This document shows positions 24,591 to 31,700 of a DNA stretch of 49,106 nt, one piece after another; position 1 is the stretch's first letter; every line of letters starts with the position of its first letter. Source of the DNA: Candidatus Woesearchaeota archaeon (GTDB lineage Archaea; Nanobdellota; Nanobdellia; Woesearchaeales; GW2011-AR4); the NCBI GenBank assembly GCA_016211245.1, contig JACQSQ010000055.1, forward strand, positions 1 through 49,106, in the 5' to 3' direction. A program made the translations under genes and the position numbers. Under the pieces are notes generated by a model. That model saw only the letters and a list, made by a program, of their open reading frames with translations, was not told the origin of the DNA and ran no database searches.

Positions 24591-26627
24591 ATGATCAAGA
24601 AGACAATTACATTGGCATTTTTGCTTGTTTTCAGCATTTTGGCCAGTAGCTTTGCTTATGCAGGCCACTCAAGCCAGTTTGACATTTCTATAGACAGGGT
24701 TGTTGTAAATAATCAGGCAATCAGCCAGTCGAAAAACAACCTCTTGCCGGATGCAGACACCTTTATTTTCAAAGTGGACTTGACAGCTGTCAGGGATTTA
24801 GAGAAGGCTCATGTAGAAGTTTCTATGAGGGGAAGGCAAAGCAATGATGCGGTGGCGGATTCAACAGATGCCTTCAATATGCTTGAGAATCAAAGCGCAA
24901 GAATAAATCTTGCATTAAGCCTGAATGATGGACTAAAGAGGGAAAATAATTTTGAGCTTATAGTCAAAGTTACAGACTCAAGGGGAAGATCAGAGCAGAA
25001 ATCATATGGGATAAAAACAAAACAGACTACAAATGAGCGAGATTTGGACGTCTCAATCGACAGGGTAAAAGTCAATAATCAGGTTGTGACCCAGTCAAGA
25101 ACCAATTTTATAGAGGAAAAGGATGATTTTAATGTTGCTGTTGAATTGACAGCCCTTGAAAACGTTGAAAGAGCGCATGTGGAAGCCATATTAAAAGACA
25201 GGAACAGCGGAAGTGTTGTTGCTGACGCAACAGAGAATTTCAATTTGGCAGACAATTCAAACACGCAAAAACAGCTAAAACTAGTGTTGCTGGACAAGCT
25301 GAAGAAAAGCAGCAATTTCGAGCTTACAGTAAAAATAGTTGATGCGGAGGGAGATTCCTTAAGCCAGGCTTACGGCATTACAATGAAAAATGGAAAAGCC
25401 GATGCAAAGCAGCTTGACGTGTCCTTTGACAGGGTTGAAATCGAAGACAAGGTTGTGATTGAAAATCAGGAAAATTTTGTAGTTACAGGAGAAAGCACAA
25501 AACAGCTTGATGTCAGGGTTTCATTTACCTCTAATGAGAACATAGAGAATGCAAGGCTAGAAACCATATTGATGTTTGAAAATGGGAATGTTATAGCTGA
25601 CTCCAGCCAAGCCACATTTAACCTTACACAGGACCAAAAGGCAGTAAAGGATTTGGAATTGGAGTTGCCGGGAAAATTCAAGCAGGATAGATTCCAGCTT
25701 AAATTAAGGCTTGTAGATACAGACGGAAATTCAATCGAAAAATCGTATAATATGAAGATAGCCCAGCAAAAATTCCCTTTTGTAATAAGCACAATAACCT
25801 TAAATCCGGAAGACAAGGCACAGGCAGGTAAATCCTTGGGCATAAATCTTGTGTTTAAGAACAGCGGAGTGCTGCCTCTTGAAGGCATTTTTGCAAAAGC
25901 AAGTATAGAAGAGCTAGGCTTGTCATCCACAAAATACATCGATCCTTTGAAAAACAAGGGAAAAGAGCTGATTAGCGAAGAATTCATAATAAAGATTCCG
26001 GAAACAGCACAGACTGAAACATATACCCTGAAAGCAGAGATAGGCTCGCAGCTTGACAGCAAAAAGGAAACAAAAGAAATACAATTTGAAATAGCCGGCA
26101 AGACAGAATTTGTTTTTGAAGACATAAGCTTGACATCAATAAAAGTCCCTGTTATTAAGCAGGATGTAGCCAGTGATGGCAGAGAAGCTTTGTATAAAGT
26201 TGTAATAACCAATGAGGATACGAAGCCAAACAGCTATACAATCTCGCTTGATGGAAATGGATGGGCAGATTTGAGGCTAAAGGAGACAAGCGCTTTCGTG
26301 CTTAATGCCCACGAATCAAAAAGCATTAATGTGTATGCTTCAACAACCAAAGACTTAGCAAGCGAGCAAAGATTTTTTGTCGTAGTCAAAAGCAACGACA
26401 AGGTTCTGAGGGAAATAACCTTCAAGGCAAATGTTGTTTCTGCCAAGAGAGCCAATGCTTTTTACCAGCTTGACTTAAAGTCAATGATCCAGATATCTTT
26501 GATTTTGATGACGTTGGTCTTGGTTGCAATTGGGGTGTTTTACGGGCTTAAGAACGTGGCTAGAAAAGACAATGGTGAAGAAAGCGCGGCTGGCGAGGAG
26601 ATGCCCCAGAGCGAGCCTTATTATTAG
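24591..26627 (+). CDS. Secreted/anchored surface protein with three tandem repeats
   Basis: This 678-residue protein starts with a Sec signal peptide (ITLAFLLVFSILASSFAYA, likely cut near 25). Three homologous repeats follow at about 28-145, 150-268 and 273-395. Each begins with a D-x-S-x-D-R-V strand (ISIDRVVVNNQ, VSIDRVKVNNQ, VSFDRVEIEDK), has a conserved central block near VADSTDAFN or its equivalent, and ends near F-x-L-x-V-K-x-x-D-x-x-G. Residues about 400-600 look like COG1361-type beta-sandwich domains. A single membrane helix lies at about 633-652, with a short acidic cytoplasmic tail. This is an S-layer-like or cell-surface protein anchored by its C-terminus. The repeats are charged and low in sequons compared with the giant protein at 28703. 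Confidence 0.8.
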   Translation: MIKKTITLAFLLVFSILASSFAYAGHSSQFDISIDRVVVNNQAISQSKNNLLPDADTFIFKVDLTAVRDLEKAHVEVSMRGRQSNDAVADSTDAFNMLENQSARINLALSLNDGLKRENNFELIVKVTDSRGRSEQKSYGIKTKQTTNERDLDVSIDRVKVNNQVVTQSRTNFIEEKDDFNVAVELTALENVERAHVEAILKDRNSGSVVADATENFNLADNSNTQKQLKLVLLDKLKKSSNFELTVKIVDAEGDSLSQAYGITMKNGKADAKQLDVSFDRVEIEDKVVIENQENFVVTGESTKQLDVRVSFTSNENIENARLETILMFENGNVIADSSQATFNLTQDQKAVKDLELELPGKFKQDRFQLKLRLVDTDGNSIEKSYNMKIAQQKFPFVISTITLNPEDKAQAGKSLGINLVFKNSGVLPLEGIFAKASIEELGLSSTKYIDPLKNKGKELISEEFIIKIPETAQTETYTLKAEIGSQLDSKKETKEIQFEIAGKTEFVFEDISLTSIKVPVIKQDVASDGREALYKVVITNEDTKPNSYTISLDGNGWADLRLKETSAFVLNAHESKSINVYASTTKDLASEQRFFVVVKSNDKVLREITFKANVVSAKRANAFYQLDLKSMIQISLILMTLVLVAIGVFYGLKNVARKDNGEESAAGEEMPQSEPYY

Positions 26628-26668
26628 GGATTTTATTTTAAAAATTTTATATTTTGAAATTCTTTAAC

Positions 26669-27409
26669 ATGGACGGAATGGCAGCTGAGTTGTGGCGTCG
26701 TACAGAACCAATGCTCCAGTCAGATTTCTTGATGAGACAGCACTTTCCCGAATGGCTAGGAGATGTTAGCGGAAAACACATTTTGGATGCATGTTGCGGT
26801 GAAGGATATGTCGCTAGAATGCTCGCTGCTAGAGGTGCAACAGTTAAAGCTTTTGACCACAATCCACGAATGATAGAATTAGCTCAATCCGTCACAGAGC
26901 CATCCGGCATAGAATATAAAGTTGCTAGCATGAAAGATTTTGATAAGATTTACCAGCATGAGGCATTTGATGTTGTAGTTTGGAGCGGAATGCCTCCATT
27001 TTTTGACGAAAAGGGACTTTACCGTTCTATTGAGCAGTTAGCCAATTTATTATCAGCAGATGGAAAATTATTGGTTACTAACCTGCACACAGACGCTTAT
27101 TTTAAGAGAGCAAAATCCAATTGGGTAATACTTACGAGCGAACTAGACTCAAAACTTGACACACAGCAAGGCTCTTTGGATTTTTATACACCAGACAAGA
27201 GATTAGCATTTTCTGGACCAACTTACTTTCACACTCCACTCCAAATAAAGAAAGCAATATCGGCTGCAAACTTAGAAATTAGAGAAGAGCATGCTCCACT
27301 AGCTTCACAAGAAGATATTAAACATTTTCCTCGTATGTGGGTTGATGAAGTAAGAATTCCATTTTATTATGCAGTTATAGGTGTAAAAAGTCAGAAGCAT
27401 GAAAATTAA
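26669..27409 (+). CDS. Class I SAM-dependent methyltransferase
   Basis: This is a 246-residue methyltransferase from ATG 26669. The frame opens at a TTG at 26654, but a TATA-like TTTATATT at 26646-26653 sits so close that a leaderless ATG start fits better. Motif I is ILDACCGEGYVARMLAARGA near 33-52, with acidic D-x-N after the second strand (KAFDHNPRMIELA) and VVVWSGMPPF near 100-109. The C-terminal half (FYTPDKRLAFSGPTYFHTP) resembles ubiquinone/small-molecule methyltransferases. It stands alone with no operon partner. The substrate is unknown. Codon style differs from the adjoining surface-protein gene, so it may be acquired. Confidence 0.8.
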   Translation: MDGMAAELWRRTEPMLQSDFLMRQHFPEWLGDVSGKHILDACCGEGYVARMLAARGATVKAFDHNPRMIELAQSVTEPSGIEYKVASMKDFDKIYQHEAFDVVVWSGMPPFFDEKGLYRSIEQLANLLSADGKLLVTNLHTDAYFKRAKSNWVILTSELDSKLDTQQGSLDFYTPDKRLAFSGPTYFHTPLQIKKAISAANLEIREEHAPLASQEDIKHFPRMWVDEVRIPFYYAVIGVKSQKHEN

Positions 27410-27439
27410 AATTAATTTTTGAATACAAAAAACAATAAC

Positions 27440-27448
27440 GTTTAAATA
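27440..27448 (+). promoter_or_regulatory. TATA promoter of the tRNA gene
   Basis: GTTTAAATA at 27440-27448 lies about 27-35 bp before the first tRNA base at 27475, the normal archaeal spacing. The same GTTTAAATA form precedes the surface-protein genes at 24591 and 28703. Confidence 0.6.
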
Positions 27449-27474
27449 ACACATAAATTTCTTCTATTCTGTAT

Positions 27475-27780
27475 GGGGACGTCGTATAAAGGAGCAATCC
27501 GTACAGTCTGGTTATTATCACCGGCTCCAGACGAATGCAATTTCAAAGTTGCTCGCGTTCAAATGGAGCGATGAGCCAGTGAAATGCGAGTGAGCTTGGG
27601 ACATAAGCGAGCGGGTGAATGAGAGAGTGAGAGATGAGCTCTCACAAGTCACACGAGCTTTCGCATGTCACACGAACTCGCTCACAAATTCACGACAATG
27701 AATTACTGAAGGTGATACCGGTGGATTTTAGTAAGAAATTACTAAGAGCCGAAATTAGGGTTCGAATCCCTACGTCCCCA
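27475..27780 (+). tRNA. tRNA-Trp (CCA), interrupted by a 186-nt intron and further inserts
   Basis: The acceptor stem is GGGGACG (27475-27481) pairing CGTCCCC (27773-27779), with discriminator A at 27780. The T arm is TAGGG-TTCGAAT-CCCTA at 27756-27772. The anticodon stem is ACCGG (27520-27524) pairing CCGGT (27718-27722), with loop CTCCAG^A, which gives anticodon CCA at 27527-27529. The intron at the canonical 37/38 site spans 27531-27716. Two more stretches exceed a normal tRNA: about 16 extra bases in the D loop (near 27490-27505) and about 28 in the variable region (within 27723-27755). These may be extra introns or unusual arms. No CCA end is encoded. A fold in which GTCTGG (27506-27511) pairs CCAGAC (27527-27532) would hide the anticodon before splicing. 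Confidence 0.75.
27531..27716 (+). other. Candidate archaeal tRNA intron with strong internal secondary structure
   Basis: This segment lies between anticodon-loop positions 37 and 38. It holds several hairpins, for example GCAA/TTGC near 27537-27552, TCGC/GCGA near 27553-27572, and GTGAGAG/CTCTCAC in the middle, and many GTGAG/CTCAC words. Its 3' end GGTG can pair with CTCC of the loop with one mismatch, roughly as a bulge-helix-bulge requires. No protein-coding frame was seen. Confidence 0.6.
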
Positions 27781-27830
27781 TATCCTTAATTTCCAAAAAT
27801 TTTAAATACAACAATTTTTTCTTGTTTTTT

Positions 27831-28187
27831 ATGAATCTAAATAAAGTTAAAGAGTTTTTAAAGCCAACAATTTTGAAGATGGTGATATTTATCATAGCAA
27901 ATGCATTCATTTTTTATTTGTCAAAAGAAAGCGTGTGCGGAGTAATTTTTTACTTTCCCTTCTGCTATAATGCTTATGGCTTGCCGTTATCATATGCTAT
28001 AAGCGGAGATATAGAAACTGCTGCAGGCCATATAAAAACTTTGCCTTTGGGCAATTACTACAGCAAAGCTGGCAGCTTCTTGCTTAATCCATCAGCTTTT
28101 GTATTTGATATGCTATTTGCTTATCTCGCCGCTTGCCTGATAGCGATGCTGCTAAAGACGCTCAATTTCAAAGCGCTCAAAACTTAA
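27831..28187 (+). CDS. Small membrane protein of unknown function
   Basis: This is 118 residues from ATG 27831. The longer frame begins at a TTG at 27822, but TTTTAAATACA about 30 bp upstream of the ATG supports a leaderless ATG start. There are two clear membrane helices, about 17-32 (MVIFIIANAFIFYLS) and about 90-110 (MLFAYLAACLIAMLL). A loop between them carries two cysteines (SVCGVIFYFPFCYN) that could form a disulfide outside the cell. Its 3' end overlaps the DUF192 gene by 11 bp in convergent orientation. I do not recognise a family. Confidence 0.6.
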   Translation: MNLNKVKEFLKPTILKMVIFIIANAFIFYLSKESVCGVIFYFPFCYNAYGLPLSYAISGDIETAAGHIKTLPLGNYYSKAGSFLLNPSAFVFDMLFAYLAACLIAMLLKTLNFKALKT

Positions 28188-28515
28188 TTTTGTCTCCTAT
28201 CTCTGTTTTTTTTGCAGCTCCTGCAGGCAGCTCTATTGCGTACATCGCCTTTTTCCTGGATTTATAGAATGTGAATGGCTTAAAATTCTCTTTTTTGTCA
28301 ACAACAATCTTATTTTTGTTCAGGAATACGACGTCAATAGGATAAAAAACAAAAAGCATGTGCAGCGCAATGATTTGTTCTTTATTGAATTTAAAAATCA
28401 ATGTGTTTTTTTGTTTTGCGGAAAACATCAATCCAATAAATTTTGACAAGGCATCATGGCAGATTTTAGCATCATTGCTCATTGCTATTTTTTTTGTCAA
28501 ATTTCTTATCAGCAT
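28177..28515 (-). CDS. DUF192 family protein
   Basis: This 112-residue protein matches the DUF192 pattern: SKFIGLMFSAKQKNTLIF near 24-41, HMLFVFYPIDVVFLNKNKIV near 52-71, and AIELPAG near 92-98 before the final GDKIKF. DUF192 proteins are small all-beta proteins widespread in prokaryotes and of unknown function. Many carry a signal peptide; this one does not, so it is probably cytoplasmic. It converges on the small membrane protein with an 11-bp overlap, so the pair may interfere with each other's transcription. Confidence 0.82.
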   Translation of the reverse strand: MLIRNLTKKIAMSNDAKICHDALSKFIGLMFSAKQKNTLIFKFNKEQIIALHMLFVFYPIDVVFLNKNKIVVDKKENFKPFTFYKSRKKAMYAIELPAGAAKKTEIGDKIKF

Positions 28516-28610
28516 TTTTGTTTGTTACCTTTGTTGGACAACAAAAGTTTATATATTCTTTTGATTTTTTGATTAAAACTGGGGTAGGTTGTTAAATTTA
28601 AAATCAAAAG

Positions 28611-28648
28611 GTTTAAATATATGTTTAAAAATCACAAAGTTTAAATAT
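28611..28648 (+). promoter_or_regulatory. Two tandem TATA promoters of the giant surface protein
   Basis: GTTTAAATAT at 28611-28620 and a second GTTTAAATA at 28639-28647 lie 28 bp apart, each preceded by a purine-rich BRE-like stretch. The second would start transcription near 28672, giving a leader of about 30 bases that carries TGAGGAT (28691-28697) before the ATG at 28703. Paired promoters fit a highly expressed surface protein. Confidence 0.5.
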
Positions 28649-28702
28649 TATTGTTGAAATTCAATATAATTCAATATTATCCATGCTGTTTGAGGATTAA
28701 TA

Positions 28703-31700
28703 ATGCAAAAAGAGGTAAAACATAGGTTATTTAATTCTCGGGATGCTAAGGTAAATTTAGTTATGCTAGTTGGTATAATTGCGATATTTATATTAATTTT
28801 CTTGTCGTTTGAAGTGCCGGTGGCAAACGCAATCTTTAACGTAACTCTAATTTCTCCAACTGATAAGGCAATTAATAGTTCAAGGACAATTAATTTTACT
28901 TTTAATGTTGTATTGGGCGGGACAGACGCAAGCCCTGATGATTTAGCAAATTGCAGCGTCTATACTAATATCACAGGAACATGGGCTAAAACTTTTACTA
29001 ATTCTTCCGGAGCTAATGGAGGAGTATCTTCCAATTTAACAAATTCAACAAGCGTGGTGAGCTGGATGAATTTTACTTTTAGCCGGGATGGATTATTCAA
29101 TTGGTCTGTGGAGTGCGAAAACGCTACTTTAGGGGCGGCAGGAATAGGCTATAACTTCTCACTCAATAGAAGCTTGTTAATTGATACTACAGTGCCAAGA
29201 GTGACTGGGCTTGTGCCAAACGCCTCATTCGCACAAATGTCAGACGCAGCAAACAGGCAATACCTTATAGGAAACTTTACAGGGTGGCCTATTCAGTTCT
29301 CAGTCAATGTTTCCGAAAACAATACATATAACGTATGGTATATCCTAAATTCCTCTATTTCAGCAGGAGTTAATGATGATTTGGAAAATACTACAAAGGG
29401 CGGCAGCATACCTACTGGAAATATAACTATGAATTTGCAGTCCCAAGGCAATGATTACAAAGTTTATGCAGCTAATGTCTCGCTGAACTTCTCAAGCCGA
29501 TGGAGAAATCCTGGGCCACATAGTGTCGTATTCTGCGCAAATGACACAGCAGGAAACAAAAAATGCTCTGGCTCCTATGACTTTGTAATTATGGGCCTTA
29601 ATGTAACAGACCTTATAAACTACATGAGGACCGTAACTTTTAATGATACAGCTAGCGTGAACATAACCTTCGGCAATGGAACAGTGCTTTCAGGAGGGGA
29701 TACTCCGGATGTTTATGATTCAGGAAATGCGTCTATAGAGAGCTTCATCAATCCTTTGGCCAAAAATTATACTTTCATTTTCAATTTCTCCGCATTTGGA
29801 AGAGTGAGCAGAGTGCATATTATTGGGCTTACAGTTGATGAAAAGCAATTGGGAAATGCAAGCAATACTAATATATCATCAGCCACATCATTGGAAGTGC
29901 TGCAAGCTATGGGAACTAGCTTTAATACCACAATGGCTGGAGCTGATTTCAGGAGATTCATTCCAGACTTTATAAGGTACAGATTTGGCATTATAGAAAT
30001 AAGAGGAACGGGCTATTCAAAGAGATTATACTGTTCAGGCGCTACTGTTTCAAGCCCTAATTGCTCATTAATCAGGCAATGTAATGCCTCTGTGTGGAGT
30101 GTATATAATAGCAGTGCCGAGATTGAAACTATTAACAGCGGAATTGACCCAGGCGACCCAGGCGCATGCTTCCTTGAAAGCGGAACATTGAATGGCGAAG
30201 CACTTAAATCAGGAAGCACATATGTACTTGTCAAGCATTTCTCAAATGGAGCTCTTGGAAATGAGACAATTGGACCTACATTCAATACCACCGTGCCAAC
30301 AAATGCTTCGGTAGTGAGCTTTAATACTTCATCAGTAGCAGCCAGGATGATAAACTTCTCTGTTTATGATACAGGCGGCATGGGAATCAATTTAACAAAA
30401 AACTATACAATCAATCTTACTATATATTTGGGAAGCACAAACATAAGGAACTTTACATATCTAAACCATAGCTCAACTAACTTGACATGCTACACCCTTG
30501 ATACAACAAGCCCCGGAAATACAACAGAGGTTTATTGCAATGCAACCTTTAACTTCAACAGCAACGGCACTTACATGTTTAATATGTCGGCTGTGGATGC
30601 AAGCAATAATGCTAATTTTAATATAAGTGGTAGGACACTTACAGTCGACCAGATACCGCCATTAGTTACTAACTTTACTGTTACAAATGGCAGCGACCTT
30701 AACATGTTGACTACTGATGCTATGACTTTTGGAAACATATCAATAGGAAGCACTAACCCGCTAAACACACCAGTAACTGGCACCGGCACTTGGGCGCAAG
30801 GAAGGCAAATGAGATTCTTTGCAAATGTGAGTGATAATTTAACTCAGCCATTGGATGTTGACTTGCAGTTATTCAACGAAAGCAGCGGAAGCTGGCAAAC
30901 GATAAATACTACAACTCATAATAATGTGACTGGAGCAAGAAACAATATGTCTGGAACTGGAACAAACTCAAACTGGACTATAAACTTAACTTATACTCCG
31001 TATATAGGCAGAGGCGTATTTGAGGGGCATAATGTAACTTTCAGGGTTTTGGTCAATGACACATTAGGAAACAGAAATACAAATGGCTCTGATGGAAGGG
31101 GCGTTGTAATGAACATTACTGTGCAGATTAACGACACGGTAAAGCCAACTTTACAGGTTACAATAGGGAACTCTACAAATTTGAATTATTCAAATTCAAC
31201 AAGCGCAACGCCAATGATAGTTTGGAATATCTCAGAAAGCAATGATATTAGATATATCGCAGTTCAGGTTGATAGCGAGACTAGCTCTTCATGTAATCTA
31301 TACACTAACTTTACAACCATATCTGATACACGCGCTAGGAGAAATGGCACGCTTACTGTAAAAGGCAAGGAAGACGATGCCAGCTGCACAGGACTCGCAA
31401 ATGGCACACATACTGTCAGATTAACATCAGAAGACGTTTGGGGCAATTCTGAATTATATATACATTCATTCCAATTGCAAAGCGGCAGGCCTGGACTAGT
31501 ATTTAACAATATTACAACCAGGGCATCAGGCGCAGGCGTTACTTCAAACAAGGCAATTGTAAATAATACAAATATAACCTCAAGCTTTGGGCTTGGATTC
31601 TATGGATTGGGAGGCTCAGTAAATATTCACAATTTAACTTATGTTTCAAGCTGTAATTCCTCTTCAACTGTTGTTTTCAACAATGGTACGGTAGTATATC

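Noticed and set aside
27475..27780. tmRNA or a group I intron-containing tRNA-Leu
   Set aside because: There is no tag-coding frame or tmRNA-like 5' end, and no group I core. The CTCCAG^A loop with ACCGG/CCGGT stem fits tRNA-Trp with an archaeal-type intron better.
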